Assembly: GCF_019218635.1 (NCBI RefSeq)
Contig: NZ_JAHUZB010000006.1
Span: 169,529-233,528 of the forward strand
Direction: 5' to 3'
Source: Enterococcus alishanensis
GTDB taxonomy: Bacteria; Bacillota; Bacilli; Lactobacillales; Enterococcaceae
DNA: 64,000 bases
The stretch's first letter is position 1, and the number at the start of each line of letters is the position of its first letter. The notes under the pieces were generated by a model, which saw only the letters and a list, made by a program, of their open reading frames with translations, ran no database searches and was not told the origin of the DNA. Below, piece by piece: positions 17,417 through 28,311 of this stretch. Position numbers and translations under genes: made by a program.

Positions 17417-17445
17417 ATTATAACGTACTTCAGTTTCTTAAACAA
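17417..17445 (-). promoter_or_regulatory. Promoter of the ABC importer operon
   Basis: On the minus strand: -35 TTGTTT (17440-17445), 17-bp spacer, -10 TATAAT (17417-17422). Downstream, at 17379-17394, is ACGTAAGCGCTCTTAT, which resembles a catabolite-responsive element but with mismatches at both ends. Confidence 0.65.
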
Positions 17446-17551
17446 TCGTAAAAAATAACGGTTTCAAAAGATAATAAGCAAAATCTCTTAGTAATAAAAT
17501 GAGAAATGTTATACTGATTGTCAGTTACTCAAAAGAAAGTTAGGAAAAATA

Positions 17552-18106
17552 ATGAAAATAACACTACTATCCGCCTCAATTACCGGTAGTAAAAGCCGGT
17601 TAGCCTTAGAAGATGCTAAAAAATATTTACTCAAACACGCTCCCGTTGCTGAAATTACTTTGCTGGATTTAAAAGAAATGACGATTCTCTTTGCCGATGG
17701 TCGTAATTATGTTGACTATCCTGCAGATACGGGGATTTTAACAAAAAATTTAATGGATGCAGATATTATCGTAATTGCAACGCCAACATTTCAAGCTTCA
17801 ATTCCTGGTACTTTGAAGAATGTTTTCGACTTATTACCACAACAAGCTTTCTTTCATAAAATTGTTAGTCTAATTATCAGTGCCGGCTCACCAAAACATT
17901 TTTTAATGGCTGAAAATCAATTAAAACCGATTTTACACTATATGAAGGCTAATACGTTACCAAATTATTTATTTATTGAAGAACAAGATTTTGCTAATGG
18001 AACCATCATCAATTCTGAGGTTCATCGTCGTTTAAATAACTTGATGGAAGAAACAATTGTCCTATTCGATGCTTACCAGACGATCTGGCAAAAACAAAAA
18101 AAATAA
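17552..18106 (+). CDS. NADPH-dependent FMN reductase family protein
   Basis: Flavodoxin-like protein of 184 aa. The opening MKITLLSASITGSKSR matches the FMN phosphate-binding loop of the NADPH-dependent FMN reductase family, followed by ADIIVIATPTFQASIPGTLKNVFD (the conserved P-T-F/Y-x-x-x-x-P-G-x-L-K-N/D motif) and a dimerisation region. Such enzymes reduce free FMN, azo dyes or quinones with NAD(P)H. Monocistronic, with its own terminator, divergent from the ABC importer. Ribosome site AGGAAA is weak but well placed. Confidence 0.88.
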   Translation: MKITLLSASITGSKSRLALEDAKKYLLKHAPVAEITLLDLKEMTILFADGRNYVDYPADTGILTKNLMDADIIVIATPTFQASIPGTLKNVFDLLPQQAFFHKIVSLIISAGSPKHFLMAENQLKPILHYMKANTLPNYLFIEEQDFANGTIINSEVHRRLNNLMEETIVLFDAYQTIWQKQKK

Positions 18107-18116
18107 TATAAAATTT

Positions 18117-18146
18117 GACCTGCGTTCGCCGCAAGTCTTTTTTTTC
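18117..18146 (+). terminator. Terminator of the FMN reductase gene
   Basis: Stem GACCTGCG / CGCAAGTC (one mismatch), loop TTCGC, followed by eight T. Confidence 0.85.
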
Positions 18147-18259
18147 ATTCTAAATGACAAATAACACAGAATTATTTAATTTTTTATTCATTTTTTGATA
18201 TTCATTTCCACATTTTTCTGATAGAATGCTATTCAATAGCTCATTTTTTAGGGGGAGAA

Positions 18260-18970
18260 ATGATGGATGCAAGTTTAGATATAAGAACCGGTGTTAAAGA
18301 GACGATGCCTACGGTTTTTGGATACATCGGGATTGCTCTTGCTTTTGGGATTGTTGGCAAAGCAGCTGGACTCAGTCCGCTAATTGTCTTATTGATGTCG
18401 ATGTTTATTTATTCAGGGACTGCTCAATTTGTTGTGGTTAGTATGTTCATTAGTCATAGTCCATTGCTATCGATTGTATTATCCACACTGTTGATTAGTT
18501 CTCGAATGATTTTAATTAGCGTAACTGTCGCTCCATATTTTAAAAATGACAGCCTGTGGAAAAACATTTTATTAGGAACTTTTTTAACTGATGAGAGTTT
18601 TGCACTGGGGATGAATAAATTAAATTTCACCAATCATACTTTGAGTTTTCAGTGGTTGAACACAGCTAATGTCATTTCATTTTTAACTTGGTGTTTTTGG
18701 AGTTTTGTTGGTGCCATTATGGGAAATTTTGTTGGTAATCCAGAAGCTTTGGGCTTGGATTTTGCGATTGTGGGGATGTTTATTGGCTTATTGTACATGC
18801 AAGTCATTGCCGATCGCTCATTGAATCGTAAATTACAGCTAATTGTAATTGCCTTTACTTTATTTTTAACCTATGTTGGCTTTATTTTTATTCCTAGTAG
18901 CTTATTGATCTTAGTAGTGACCTTAATTGGTTGCGGATTTGGGGTGGTGATTAAACGTGCCTACTTTTAG
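18260..18970 (+). CDS. azlC: AzlC-type branched-chain amino acid exporter, large subunit
   Basis: Membrane protein of 236 aa with about seven to eight segments. The start region KETMPTVFGYIGIALAFGIVGKAAGLSP and SMFIYSGTAQFVVV are typical of AzlC. With AzlD it forms an exporter for branched-chain amino acids, first seen as 4-azaleucine resistance in B. subtilis. GGGGGAG is followed by two adjacent ATG codons, 18260 and 18263; the second has the better spacing. The 3' end overlaps azlD by 14 nt. Confidence 0.92.
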   Translation: MMDASLDIRTGVKETMPTVFGYIGIALAFGIVGKAAGLSPLIVLLMSMFIYSGTAQFVVVSMFISHSPLLSIVLSTLLISSRMILISVTVAPYFKNDSLWKNILLGTFLTDESFALGMNKLNFTNHTLSFQWLNTANVISFLTWCFWSFVGAIMGNFVGNPEALGLDFAIVGMFIGLLYMQVIADRSLNRKLQLIVIAFTLFLTYVGFIFIPSSLLILVVTLIGCGFGVVIKRAYF

Positions 18971-19286
18971 CTTTACTCTACTCACTATTTTCAGCTGTGG
19001 CATTGTCACTTGGCTTTCACGGGTATTACCTTTTATTTTGTTAAAGAAGTTTACTTTGTCTAAAGGCGTTGCCGAATACCTTAGTTTTGTGCCGATTGTC
19101 ATTATGTCATCTTTGTGGTTTAGCAGTCTATTTGTTCAAAACTTAGGCCACTTACCCACAGTCAATGTGGAAAACTTATTGGCCTCCCTCCCCACCTTAA
19201 TTGGCGCCGTAATTTCTAAAAATCTACTGGTGATTGTGATCGTCGGTATCGTTTCACTTGCAATTATTCGTTTAGGAGGATTTTAA
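18957..19286 (+). CDS. azlD: AzlD-type branched-chain amino acid exporter, small subunit
   Basis: Protein of 109 aa with four predicted membrane segments, the usual AzlD size. TWLSRVLPFILLKKF near the N-terminus is a family hallmark (T-x-x-x-R-x-x-P), followed by YLSFVPIVIMSSLWF. The start codon is GTG inside the end of azlC, so translation is coupled and a 1:1 complex is expected. Confidence 0.9.
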   Translation: MPTFSFTLLTIFSCGIVTWLSRVLPFILLKKFTLSKGVAEYLSFVPIVIMSSLWFSSLFVQNLGHLPTVNVENLLASLPTLIGAVISKNLLVIVIVGIVSLAIIRLGGF

Positions 19287-19288
19287 AA

Positions 19289-19780
19289 ATGACGGAATTA
19301 ATATTCAAATCTTATGACCCAAAAAATCTAAGCCAAATGACCGATATTTGGAATGAAGTACTGTTAGCAGGAGATGCTTTTCCTGGTGAAGAGCTCTATT
19401 ATGAAATAGATTTCCACGAATTTTTGCTGGAACAAACCGCCACCACTTGTCTATTTATTGATGACAAATTAGCTGGCTATTATATCCTGCATCCCAATAA
19501 TATCGGGCGGTGTAGCCATATTGCTAATGCCAGTTATTGTATAGTACCAGAGTTTCGAGGACAAAAATTAGCTGATCCTTTAGTCAAATACTCCTTAAAA
19601 GAAGCTCGTGAATTAGGCTTTGCCGGTATCCAATTTAATGCTGTTGTAGTTTCCAATCAAGCCGCCTTAAAAACTTACACCAAAAATGATTTTAAGTTGA
19701 TTGGTACGATTCCCGCCGGATTTTTATTGAAAGACGGCACTTATTCAGACATCCAAATTCTTTATCATCAATTCAAATAG
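19289..19780 (+). CDS. GNAT-family N-acetyltransferase, downstream of azlCD
   Basis: Protein of 163 aa. The GNAT core is visible: LAGYYILHPNN (strand 4), ASYCIVPEFRGQKLADPLVKYSL with the acetyl-CoA loop RGQKLA, then FNAVVVSNQAALKTYTKNDFKLIGTIP, the typical N-x-x-A-x-x-x-Y motif near the C-terminus. It begins 2 nt after the azlD stop with TAGGAGG upstream, so it is in the azlCD operon. It may acetylate an amino acid or analogue handled by the exporter (inference). Confidence 0.85.
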   Translation: MTELIFKSYDPKNLSQMTDIWNEVLLAGDAFPGEELYYEIDFHEFLLEQTATTCLFIDDKLAGYYILHPNNIGRCSHIANASYCIVPEFRGQKLADPLVKYSLKEARELGFAGIQFNAVVVSNQAALKTYTKNDFKLIGTIPAGFLLKDGTYSDIQILYHQFK

Positions 19781-19792
19781 TTATCCACTGTG

Positions 19793-19831
19793 GAAAAAGG
19801 AAGTTGAGGAATTATTCAGCTTCCTTTTTCA
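19793..19831 (+). terminator. Terminator of the azlCD-GNAT operon
   Basis: Stem AAAAAGGAAGTTGA / TCAGCTTCCTTTTT ending in five T. The stop codon of the convergent membrane-protein gene lies in the loop, and the flanking A-run would let it work in both directions. Confidence 0.8.
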
Positions 19832-20159
19832 AGTTATCCACAATCTTTCGAATCGATCGCCGACTCGGATAAAAGCTTCGTTCACCATGTGAATTTCTCC
19901 TAGTAGCTTCTAGATCAAACAACCCTAAATCGGAATAGTTTTTTAAATCCTCTGATGTTTTTCCCAATCGATCAGCCAATGTCCACATCTCATCCAAGTC
20001 TTGATTTTGTTTTTTATTATAAGCACGTGTTGTAAAAATAAGTATAAACCAATAAAAGATTTGTACGACCCAAGATATTTTTCCAATCCCTATTCGTAGC
20101 AAAATTGCACCTAAGACAAAAAGTCCGACAATCAGCCAAATGTACGTACTTTTTTTCAT
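19812..20159 (-). CDS. Small uncharacterised membrane protein
   Basis: Protein of 115 aa. Two hydrophobic helices near the N-terminus (about residues 7-24 and 28-45, WLIVGLFVLGAILL and VVQIFYWFILIFTT), then a charged cytosolic tail with DLDEMWTLADRLGKTSEDL and a basic C-terminus (YPSRRSIRKIVDNLKKEAE). No family recognised. It has a good ribosome site (AGGAGG) and is followed by rpoC's terminator region on the left of its upstream side, so it seems to be a single gene. Confidence 0.65.
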   Translation of the reverse strand: MKKSTYIWLIVGLFVLGAILLRIGIGKISWVVQIFYWFILIFTTRAYNKKQNQDLDEMWTLADRLGKTSEDLKNYSDLGLFDLEATRRNSHGERSFYPSRRSIRKIVDNLKKEAE

Positions 20160-20190
20160 TTGCTTTACCTCCTGTTAAGAAAATCATAAC

Positions 20191-20232
20191 ACAAAAAAAC
20201 TCTTCTGAATTTTCATTCAGAAGAGTTAATTT
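20191..20232 (-). terminator. Terminator of the rpoBC operon
   Basis: On the minus strand: stem AACTCTTCTGAAT / ATTCAGAAGAGTT followed by an uninterrupted run of seven T, directly after the rpoC stop. Confidence 0.9.
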
Positions 20233-20233
20233 T

Positions 20234-23200
20234 TTATAGATTGTTTAAAGCATCTTCAGCAGCCATTTGTGCTTCAATGTCAGAAATTGAATAGACATTT
20301 TCGCTAGCAACAACGACTTCTTTTGGCTCCATGTTACGGTATGTTGCCATACCAGTACCGGCAGGAATAATCTTACCGATGATAACATTTTCTTTCAATC
20401 CAAGTAATGGGTCTTTCTTACCGCGAATTGCAGCATCGGTTAATACCCGAGTTGTTTCTTGGAATGATGCAGCTGACAAGAAGCTGTTTGTTTCTAATGA
20501 TGCTTTAGTGATACCTAATAAGACTGGGCGACTTGTTGCTGGTACGCCACCAGTAATAATGGTTTTGTAGTTTTGATCTTTGAAATCAGCAATATCTAGT
20601 AAAGTACCTGGCAAGATGTCAGTATCACCTGGATCCATGATCCGGACTTTACGTAACATTTGACGAACCATTACTTCGATATGTTTGTCGCCGATTTCTA
20701 CCCCTTGCATCCGGTATACACGTTGTACTTCACGTAGCAAGTAAGTCTCAACTGAAATCACATCCCGCACTTGTAATAAGTGTTTAGGATCAATTGAACC
20801 TTCAGTTAGGCGAGCGCCACGATGGATCATGTCGCCTTCTGCCACTTTCATACGAGCAGTATATGGAACTGTGTAAGTCCGAGTATCAGTTTCACCTTTG
20901 ACAGTAACTTCTTTTGTCCGGGTTGAGGCTTCTTCAACGATTTCAGTTACTACACCAGTAACTTCAGTAATCACAGCAAGACCTTTTGGATTACGCGCTT
21001 CAAAAATTTCTTGAACCCGAGGAAGACCTTGAGTGATGTCGTCTCCGGCAACCCCGCCGGTATGGAAAGTACGCATGGTTAACTGAGTACCTGGTTCACC
21101 GATTGATTGGGCAGCGATTGTACCAACTGCTTCACCAACTTCAACATCATCACCAGTTGCCAAGTTACGACCGTAACAATGTTTACATACACCGTGTTTC
21201 GTATTACATGTAAAGACTGAACGAATCGTCACAGTTTCAACACCAGCATCAAGCACAAGCTTAGCATCTGCTTCGCTAATCAAAGCATCTGCGCCTAGCA
21301 ATACTTCGCCAGTTTCTGGATGACGAACAGTTTTTTGAGTATAACGACCCACTAAACGTTCTTCTAACGCTTCGATAATTTCGTTACCTTCACGAATTGT
21401 AGAGATTTCTAGACCACGGTCAGTACCACAATCTTCTTCTCGTACGATTACATCTTGGGCAACGTCAACTAAACGACGTGTTAAGTAACCTGAATCGGCA
21501 GTCTTCAAGGCAGTATCGGTCATCCCTTTACGCGCCCCGTGAGTAGAGATAAACATTTCCAAGACTGAAAGTCCTTCTCGGAAGTTTGAGATGATTGGTA
21601 ATTCCATGATTTGTCCATTCGGAGCGGCCATCAATCCACGCATCCCAGCAAGCTGAGTAAAGTTGGAGATGTTACCACGGGCTCCAGAATCTGACATCAT
21701 GAAGATTGGGTTTTTCGCATCTAATGATTCCATCAGTTTTTGTTGGATTTCATCTTTTGCAGCATTCCAAACGCCAATTACACGTTCATAACGTTCATCA
21801 TCAGTAATCAAACCACGACGGAATTGTTTCGTGATAGTACCCACTTGTCCGTGAGCATCATCAATGATTTGATGTTTTTCAGCCAAGGCAGAAATATCGG
21901 CAATCCCTACGGTCATCCCAGCCATTGTTGAATGTTTGTAGCCTAAATCTTTCATGCGGTCAAGCATCATTGAAGTGTCTGTTACTTTGAAACGTTTGAA
22001 GACTTCAGCAATGATATTACCCAGATTTTTCTTCTTGAATGGTAAGATGACCTCTTGTTCAGCAATTGCTGCTGGAATATCACTACCACGTTCAACAAAA
22101 TATTTATCTGGTGTTGCTTGCGTCAAGTTTGCATCAGTTGGTTCATTTAGATAAGGGAATTCTTGCGGCATAATATCATTGAAGATAATTTTACCAACGG
22201 TTGTAATTAATAACCGTTCTTTTTGCCATTCTGTAAATGGTTTGTCCCCTAAAGTATTTGGATCAACAGCTACACGTGAGTGTAAATGGACATAACCATT
22301 GCGCCATGCTAAAACAGCTTCATTCATGTCGCGGAAGATCATGCCTTCGCCTTCACGGCCTTCTTCTTCCATTGTTAGGTAGTAGTTCCCTAAGACCATA
22401 TCTTGAGATGGTGTAACGACTGGTTTACCATCTTTTGGATTCAGAATGTGGGTAGCAGCTAGCATTAACATCCGAGCTTCGGCTTGCGCTTCTTCACCTA
22501 AAGGTAAATGCACCGCCATTTGGTCTCCATCGAAATCGGCATTGTAGGCTTCACACACTAGTGGATGCAAGCGAATGGCGCGACCTTCAACCAAGATTGG
22601 TTCGAATGCTTGGATACCTAGTCTGTGTAGCGTAGGTGCCCGGTTAAGTAACACTGGATGTTCTTGAATTACTTCTTCTAATACATCCCAAACGACATCT
22701 TCTTGACGTTCGATTTTACGTTTTGCATTTTTGATATTTGAAGCAATTTCTCGCTGGACTAATTCTTTCATTACGAAAGGCTTGAACAATTCGATTGCCA
22801 TTTCTTTTGGTAAACCACATTGGTACATTTGTAAAGTTGGTCCTACAACGATTACTGAACGTGCTGAGTAGTCAACCCGTTTACCCAGTAAGTTCTGACG
22901 GAAACGACCTTGTTTCCCTTTCAACATATGAGAAAGAGATTTCAATGGGCGGTTACCTGGACCAGTAACTGGACGACCACGACGACCGTTATCGATTAAA
23001 GCATCAACGGCTTCTTGTAGCATCCGTTTTTCATTTTGAACAATGATATTTGGTGCATTTAAATCTAATAGACGTTTCAAACGGTTATTCCGGTTAATTA
23101 CCCGACGGTACAAATCATTTAAGTCAGAAGTCGCAAAACGACCCCCTTCTAATTGCACCATTGGACGTAAATCTGGCGGGATAACAGGAATGACATCCAT

Positions 23201-23881
23201 AACCATCCAGCTTGGACGATTACCAGAAGAACGGAAAGCTTCTAACACATCTAGACGACGAATTGCTCGAGTCCGTTTTTGTCCTTGAGCTGTTTTAAGC
23301 TCTTCTTTTAATTCAGCAGATTCGCCTTCTAAATCAACTTGATCTAACAATTGTTTGATTGCTTCGGCACCCATTGCTGCGTGGAATTCTTGACCGTATT
23401 GGTCACGTTTTTCGCGGTATTCGCGTTCAGTTAGTAATTGTTTCTTTTCTAAACTAGTATTACCAGCGTCAATAACTACATATGAGGCAAAATAGATAAT
23501 TTCTTCTAAAGCACGAGGACTCATATCTAAAATAAGACCCATTCTTGAAGGAATTCCTTTAAAGTACCAAATGTGTGTTACAGGTGCAGCTAACTCGATA
23601 TGACCCATCCGTTCACGACGAACTTTTGAACGCGTAACTTCTACACCACAACGGTCACAAACAATACCTTTATAACGAATTCTCTTATATTTACCACAGG
23701 CGCATTCCCAGTCTTTGGTTGGCCCAAAAATTCTTTCATCGAATAAACCTTCACGTTCAGGTTTTAAAGTACGATAGTTAATGGTTTCAGGTTTTTTAAC
23801 CTCACCATATGACCAGCTTCTGATTTTTTCAGGAGAAGCCAAACCTATTTGCATACTCTCGAATTTATTTACATCGATCAA
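20234..23881 (-). CDS. rpoC: DNA-directed RNA polymerase subunit beta'
   Basis: Protein of 1215 aa. The start is TTG 23881 ([13 protein letters not shown]), with GGAGGG 8 nt upstream; an ATG at 23902 would sit on that ribosome site. The N-terminal zinc ribbon ([22 protein letters not shown]), the catalytic [12 protein letters not shown] (about residues 445-456, three Mg-binding Asp), the bridge-helix region and the C-terminal [19 protein letters not shown] are intact. Length is normal for enterococci. It follows rpoB by 105 nt on the same transcript. Confidence 0.98.
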   Translation of the reverse strand: MIDVNKFESMQIGLASPEKIRSWSYGEVKKPETINYRTLKPEREGLFDERIFGPTKDWECACGKYKRIRYKGIVCDRCGVEVTRSKVRRERMGHIELAAPVTHIWYFKGIPSRMGLILDMSPRALEEIIYFASYVVIDAGNTSLEKKQLLTEREYREKRDQYGQEFHAAMGAEAIKQLLDQVDLEGESAELKEELKTAQGQKRTRAIRRLDVLEAFRSSGNRPSWMVMDVIPVIPPDLRPMVQLEGGRFATSDLNDLYRRVINRNNRLKRLLDLNAPNIIVQNEKRMLQEAVDALIDNGRRGRPVTGPGNRPLKSLSHMLKGKQGRFRQNLLGKRVDYSARSVIVVGPTLQMYQCGLPKEMAIELFKPFVMKELVQREIASNIKNAKRKIERQEDVVWDVLEEVIQEHPVLLNRAPTLHRLGIQAFEPILVEGRAIRLHPLVCEAYNADFDGDQMAVHLPLGEEAQAEARMLMLAATHILNPKDGKPVVTPSQDMVLGNYYLTMEEEGREGEGMIFRDMNEAVLAWRNGYVHLHSRVAVDPNTLGDKPFTEWQKERLLITTVGKIIFNDIMPQEFPYLNEPTDANLTQATPDKYFVERGSDIPAAIAEQEVILPFKKKNLGNIIAEVFKRFKVTDTSMMLDRMKDLGYKHSTMAGMTVGIADISALAEKHQIIDDAHGQVGTITKQFRRGLITDDERYERVIGVWNAAKDEIQQKLMESLDAKNPIFMMSDSGARGNISNFTQLAGMRGLMAAPNGQIMELPIISNFREGLSVLEMFISTHGARKGMTDTALKTADSGYLTRRLVDVAQDVIVREEDCGTDRGLEISTIREGNEIIEALEERLVGRYTQKTVRHPETGEVLLGADALISEADAKLVLDAGVETVTIRSVFTCNTKHGVCKHCYGRNLATGDDVEVGEAVGTIAAQSIGEPGTQLTMRTFHTGGVAGDDITQGLPRVQEIFEARNPKGLAVITEVTGVVTEIVEEASTRTKEVTVKGETDTRTYTVPYTARMKVAEGDMIHRGARLTEGSIDPKHLLQVRDVISVETYLLREVQRVYRMQGVEIGDKHIEVMVRQMLRKVRIMDPGDTDILPGTLLDIADFKDQNYKTIITGGVPATSRPVLLGITKASLETNSFLSAASFQETTRVLTDAAIRGKKDPLLGLKENVIIGKIIPAGTGMATYRNMEPKEVVVASENVYSISDIEAQMAAEDALNNL

Positions 23882-23917
23882 AAGGGTTTCCCTCCATTTC
23901 ATTTTAAGGCAGGACTA

Positions 23918-23983
23918 AATCTTTTGGTTTAGTTCTAACGGTTAAGTGGCAGCCGGCTTCACAAGGAAACCGACTGACCGGCT
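23918..23983 (-). other. Hairpins in the rpoB-rpoC intergenic gap
   Basis: Two inverted repeats on the minus strand: AGCCGG / CCGGCT (23951-23983) just after the rpoB stop and ACTAAA / TTTAGT (23918-23937). Neither is followed by a T-run, so they are more likely mRNA-processing or stability elements than terminators. Confidence 0.4.
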
Positions 23984-23986
23984 ATT

Positions 23987-26900
23987 TTATAAGTCTTCTG
24001 CAGTTTCAATTTCTTGGACTAAGTCAGATTTTTCTTCAGCCACCTGTGCTTTTGCTTGTTGTTCTAAATCTTTTGCTGTTTGTTGTTGCTCAGCAAATTT
24101 AGTCAAAGCATCGACAGTGATTAAATCATCATCATCATCATCCATGTCACGAAGTTCGATTTCTTTGTCTTCGATATCTAAAACTTGCATATCTAAACCA
24201 AGGGCTTGTAACTCTTTCACTAATACGCGGAAAGATTCAGGTACACCTGGTTTTGGAATTGGTTCACCTTTGACGATGGCTTCGTATGTTTTCACCCGAC
24301 CAACTACATCATCTGATTTGTAAGTCAAGATTTCTTGCAAGGTATATGCAGCACCGTAAGCTTCTAGAGCCCATACTTCCATTTCACCAAAACGTTGTCC
24401 ACCAAACTGTGCTTTACCACCCAATGGTTGTTGGGTAACAAGTGAGTAAGGTCCAATTGAACGAGCATGCAATTTATCATCAACCATATGGGCCAATTTA
24501 ATCATGTACATAACACCGACAGAAATCCGATTATCAAAGGCTTCACCAGTCCGACCATCATATAAAACAGTCTTGGCATCGCCAGCTAGACTTGCTTCAC
24601 GAACCGTTTCCCAAACATCTTTATCCTGCGCACCATCAAATACTGGTGTCGCAACATGGATACCTAATGAACGAGCAGCCATTCCTAAATGCAATTCTAA
24701 TACTTGTCCGATATTCATCCGAGAAGGAACCCCTAATGGATTTAACATGACATCGACTGGTGTACCATCTGGTAGGTAAGGCATGTCTTCTTCCGGCATA
24801 ATCCGAGAAACGACCCCTTTGTTACCATGACGTCCGGCCATTTTGTCACCTTCATGGATTTTACGTTTTTGTACGATATAAACCCGAACTAACATATTTA
24901 CACCTGGAGATAATTCATCGCCAGCTTCACGAGTAAAGATTTTCACATCGTGAACGATCCCGCCGCCGCCATGAGGCACACGTAATGAAGTATCACGAAC
25001 TTCACGGGCTTTTTCACCGAAGATTGCATGCAATAGACGTTCTTCAGCAGATAATTCCGTAACCCCTTTAGGCGTCACTTTACCAACTAATAAATCACCA
25101 TCATAAACTTCAGCACCAATGCGAATAACGCCCATTTCGTCTAAGTTTTTCAATGCGTCTTCCCCAACGTTCGGGATTTCGCGAGTGATTTCTTCAGGTC
25201 CTAATTTTGTATCTCTGGCTTCTGATTCATATTCTTCAATATGGACAGAAGTATAAACATCATCTTTTACTAAACGACGGCTCATAATAATCGCATCTTC
25301 ATAGTTGTAACCTTCCCAAGTCATGAAGGCTACGACAACGTTTTGACCTAAAGCCAATTCGCCATTTTCCATTGAAGGGCCATCAGCTAAGATATCACCA
25401 GCTTCAACTTCTTCACCAAGGCCAACTAAAGCACGTTGGTTATAGTTAGTACCTGAGTTTGAACGACGGAATTTAGTAATGTCATATTTATCTAATGCAT
25501 CGTTTGCGCGACGCACACGAACTTCACTCGCATCAACGAATTCAACGACACCATCGTGTTTACAAATTAAAGCAGCGCCTGAGTCATGAGCTGCTTTATA
25601 TTCCATACCAGTCCCAACCCAAGGAGAACGAGGGTTAATCAATGGCACAGCTTGCCGCTGCATGTTGGCACCCATTAAGGCACGGTTTGAGTCATCGTTT
25701 TCTAAGAAAGGAATACACGCTGTCGCTACCGCAACTACTTGTTTTGGTGACACATCCATGTAATCGATCTTATCTACGGTTACTTCTAAGTTTTCTGAAG
25801 TGGCACGGGCCATTACGATATCATCCACAAAAGTACCATCATCATTTAATTTACTGTTTGCTTGAGCCACTACGTAGTGATCTTCAATGTCAGCAGTTAA
25901 ATAATCAATTTTATCGGTTACGCGACCAGTTGAACGATCTACGCGACGATATGGTGTTTCAATAAAACCAAATTTATTTACTTTAGCGTATGAAGCTAGT
26001 GAGTTGATCAACCCAATGTTTGGACCTTCGGGTGTTTCAATTGGACACATCCGGCCATAGTGGGAATAGTGAACATCTCGTACTTCATAACCCGCACGGT
26101 CCCGAGTCAAACCACCAGGCCCTAAGGCTGATAGACGACGTTTATGGGTCAACTCACCTAATGGGTTCGTTTGATCCATGAACTGTGACAACTGAGAAGA
26201 ACCAAAGAATTCTTTGATACTTGCGACAACTGGGCGAATATTAATTAATTGTTGCGGTGTCAAAGTTTCAGTATCTTGAATTGACATTCTTTCACGTACT
26301 ACACGTTCCATCCGCGCCAAACCAATCCGAAATTGGTTTTGTAATAATTCCCCAACCGAACGAATACGACGGTTACCTAAATGGTCGATATCATCCACAT
26401 TGCCGATACCTTCCATTAAGTTTAAGAAATAACTCATTGAAGCGATAATATCCGCTGGACGTACTGTCCGAACAGAAGAATCAGGATAGCCATTTCCGAT
26501 AACTGTAATGACTCTTTCAGGATCTTTTGGAGAATAAACTTTAATTGGTTGAACCACCATATCGTCAGTTACAACAGCATCATCTGATGGGAAATAAGTT
26601 ACTTTATTTAAACCATTTTCCAAATGTGGTCCTAATTCATCCATCACTTGGTGGGTTAAAACAGTATCTTTTGCAACGATTACTTCACCTGTTTCAGCAT
26701 CTACTAAAGTTTCCGCTAAAGTTAAGTTTAATAAACGTGTTTTTAAATCTAATTTTTTATTTACTTTGTAACGACCAACATTCGCTAAGTCGTAACGCTT
26801 TGGATCGAAGAAACGGGCTGTTAACAAGCTTCTTGAGCTATCAGCTGTTTTAGGTTCACCTGGACGTAAACGTTCGTATACATCTTTCAAACCTTCTTCA

Positions 26901-27601
26901 GTTCTTGAATCACTAGGGTTTTTGTGTAAATCTTTTTCAATCGTATTGTGTAATGATTCGCTTTCGCCGAAGATTTCCATGATTGTATCATCAGAACCAA
27001 AACCTAAAGCACGAACCAAAGTTGTTAATGGAATTTTACGGGTACGGTCAATTCTTACATAAGAAATGTCTTTTGCATCAGTTTCCATTTCCAACCATGC
27101 ACCACGGTTAGGAATGACAGTTGAACCAAAACCTTCTTTACCATTTTTATCCACTTTTCCATGGAAATAAACACCTGGTGAACGAACTAATTGTGATACG
27201 ATTACCCGTTCTGCTCCGTTAATAATAAATGTGCCTTGTTCAGTCATTAATGGGAAATCACCAAAGAATACTTCTTGGGATTTGATTTCTCCAGTTTCAC
27301 GATTGATTAATCGTAAAACAACATGTAATGGCGCTGAATAGTTTGCGTCATGTTGACGTGCTTCTGCAACAGTATATTTAGGCTCTTTCAAATCATAATC
27401 TACAAATTCAAGTGACAAGTTTCCGTTAAAGTCATCAATTGGCAAGATGTCTTCAAACATTTCTCGCAAACCCTCATCTAGGAACCATTGGTATGAATCT
27501 GATTGGATTTCAATCAAATTTGGTAATTCCAACACTTCACTGATTCGTGCGAAGCTTCTGCGTTCTCGGTGTTTCCCGTATTTTACTACGTGTCCAGCCA
27601 A
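23987..27601 (-). CDS. rpoB: DNA-directed RNA polymerase subunit beta
   Basis: Protein of 1204 aa. Start TTG 27601 (then [16 protein letters not shown]), 8 nt after AGAGGGG; a GTG at 27610 touches that site and is less likely. The rifampicin pocket (about residues 465-495) reads [13 protein letters not shown] then [13 protein letters not shown], with the Gln, Asp, His, Arg and Ser that are mutated in resistant strains all wild type. [20 protein letters not shown] near the C-terminus is intact. The acidic, Asp/Gln-rich tail ([12 protein letters not shown]) is typical of lactic acid bacteria. First gene of rpoB-rpoC with a leader of about 230 nt. Confidence 0.98.
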   Translation of the reverse strand: MAGHVVKYGKHRERRSFARISEVLELPNLIEIQSDSYQWFLDEGLREMFEDILPIDDFNGNLSLEFVDYDLKEPKYTVAEARQHDANYSAPLHVVLRLINRETGEIKSQEVFFGDFPLMTEQGTFIINGAERVIVSQLVRSPGVYFHGKVDKNGKEGFGSTVIPNRGAWLEMETDAKDISYVRIDRTRKIPLTTLVRALGFGSDDTIMEIFGESESLHNTIEKDLHKNPSDSRTEEGLKDVYERLRPGEPKTADSSRSLLTARFFDPKRYDLANVGRYKVNKKLDLKTRLLNLTLAETLVDAETGEVIVAKDTVLTHQVMDELGPHLENGLNKVTYFPSDDAVVTDDMVVQPIKVYSPKDPERVITVIGNGYPDSSVRTVRPADIIASMSYFLNLMEGIGNVDDIDHLGNRRIRSVGELLQNQFRIGLARMERVVRERMSIQDTETLTPQQLINIRPVVASIKEFFGSSQLSQFMDQTNPLGELTHKRRLSALGPGGLTRDRAGYEVRDVHYSHYGRMCPIETPEGPNIGLINSLASYAKVNKFGFIETPYRRVDRSTGRVTDKIDYLTADIEDHYVVAQANSKLNDDGTFVDDIVMARATSENLEVTVDKIDYMDVSPKQVVAVATACIPFLENDDSNRALMGANMQRQAVPLINPRSPWVGTGMEYKAAHDSGAALICKHDGVVEFVDASEVRVRRANDALDKYDITKFRRSNSGTNYNQRALVGLGEEVEAGDILADGPSMENGELALGQNVVVAFMTWEGYNYEDAIIMSRRLVKDDVYTSVHIEEYESEARDTKLGPEEITREIPNVGEDALKNLDEMGVIRIGAEVYDGDLLVGKVTPKGVTELSAEERLLHAIFGEKAREVRDTSLRVPHGGGGIVHDVKIFTREAGDELSPGVNMLVRVYIVQKRKIHEGDKMAGRHGNKGVVSRIMPEEDMPYLPDGTPVDVMLNPLGVPSRMNIGQVLELHLGMAARSLGIHVATPVFDGAQDKDVWETVREASLAGDAKTVLYDGRTGEAFDNRISVGVMYMIKLAHMVDDKLHARSIGPYSLVTQQPLGGKAQFGGQRFGEMEVWALEAYGAAYTLQEILTYKSDDVVGRVKTYEAIVKGEPIPKPGVPESFRVLVKELQALGLDMQVLDIEDKEIELRDMDDDDDDLITVDALTKFAEQQQTAKDLEQQAKAQVAEEKSDLVQEIETAEDL

Positions 27602-27828
27602 GTTCTTCACCCCTCTTAAAAAGTCTGAAAACTAGCTCGAAAATTAAGTTACATTTTAATTACAAAAATTAAAATTATGTAACAACAGACATTTTTTGCG
27701 GCTTTTAGGCGAAAAAAAAACCAAAAATAGAACGTTCTTCGGTTGAAGCTTCTACTTTTGTTTTCCCTATAGAGCCGGAACGGACAATATTTCGCTCCTG
27801 CCTTAATCATTTCAAATAGTTTTTGCAA
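27602..27828 (-). promoter_or_regulatory. Long rpoB 5' leader, possible Lacto-rpoB motif
   Basis: About 230 nt separate the rpoB promoter from its start codon without an ORF. The RNA would contain short palindromes (GAAGCTTC, GAACGTTC), a U-tract of nine, and an AT-rich hairpin with arms TTACATAATTTTAATT / TAATTAAAATGTAA (27646-27682). A conserved structured RNA called Lacto-rpoB is known before rpoB in Lactobacillales; I cannot confirm a match by eye. Confidence 0.4.
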
Positions 27829-27834
27829 CTTCAA

Positions 27835-27863
27835 ATGATACAGCATACGAACAAAAAAGTCAA
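27835..27863 (-). promoter_or_regulatory. rpoB promoter
   Basis: On the minus strand: -35 TTGACT (27858-27863), 17-bp spacer, -10 TATCAT (27835-27840). The -35 box is part of the 3' arm of the upstream gene's terminator hairpin. Confidence 0.75.
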
Positions 27864-27885
27864 GGGCTGATGAAGGCCCTTGACT
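27853..27885 (-). terminator. Terminator of the small gene upstream of rpoB
   Basis: Minus strand stem AGTCAAGGGC / GCCCTTGACT with a short loop and six T. The 3' arm and the T-run overlap the rpoB -35 element. Confidence 0.88.
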
Positions 27886-27909
27886 GACTTACATCGTCGC
27901 GGTTTCTTT

Positions 27910-28263
27910 TTATTTGATTTGTTGTAATTCTATTTCTAGTTCACTCACTTTTTCACTTAGTTCAAAGATTTTCCGATCTAACTCTTCGACTTTCTGTCTT
28001 TCGGAATAGAGATTAGGTAACCCGCTGTTTTCATACATTTTTACTAGTTGTGGGATCTGATTTTCTTCCAGTGCGACTTGTGTAATCGAAATAACTTTAC
28101 CATCTTGTACTCTTTCGCTAACAATAGTATGCATCCCGTCCATTTTTTGGGGACCGACAACATAACCAGTTTCACTCTTTTCAATCATCTGATTGTCTCT
28201 AAGCCAAGAGTAAAAAGTTTTTTGGTTAAAAGCGTACTTAGTTTTGATACCGTATAATTTCAT
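27910..28263 (-). CDS. Small coiled-coil protein with an antirepressor-like N-terminus
   Basis: Protein of 117 aa. Residues 1-45 (MKLYGIKTKYAFNQKTFYSW, then LRDNQMIEKSETGYVVG) resemble the DNA-binding part of phage antirepressor C-terminal (KilAC-type) domains, with the pattern of a short helical pair and a Tyr-Ser-Trp-Leu-Arg segment. The last 35 residues are a coiled coil (EELDRKIFELSEKVSELEIEL). No other phage gene is nearby, so it is a stand-alone chromosomal gene; the resemblance is by eye. It has its own promoter and a strong terminator and is transcribed in the same direction as rpoB. Confidence 0.65.
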   Translation of the reverse strand: MKLYGIKTKYAFNQKTFYSWLRDNQMIEKSETGYVVGPQKMDGMHTIVSERVQDGKVISITQVALEENQIPQLVKMYENSGLPNLYSERQKVEELDRKIFELSEKVSELEIELQQIK

Positions 28264-28311
28264 AAAATCACTCCTTTTATTTAAAATACGTGAAAGCCAT
28301 TTATTTCATGG

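Noticed and set aside
26150..26215. Rifampicin-resistance mutation in rpoB
   Set aside because: The residues usually changed in resistant strains are all wild type.
20331..27635. Plus-strand ORFs of 60-125 codons inside rpoB and rpoC
   Set aside because: They are antisense shadows of highly conserved genes and lack ribosome sites.
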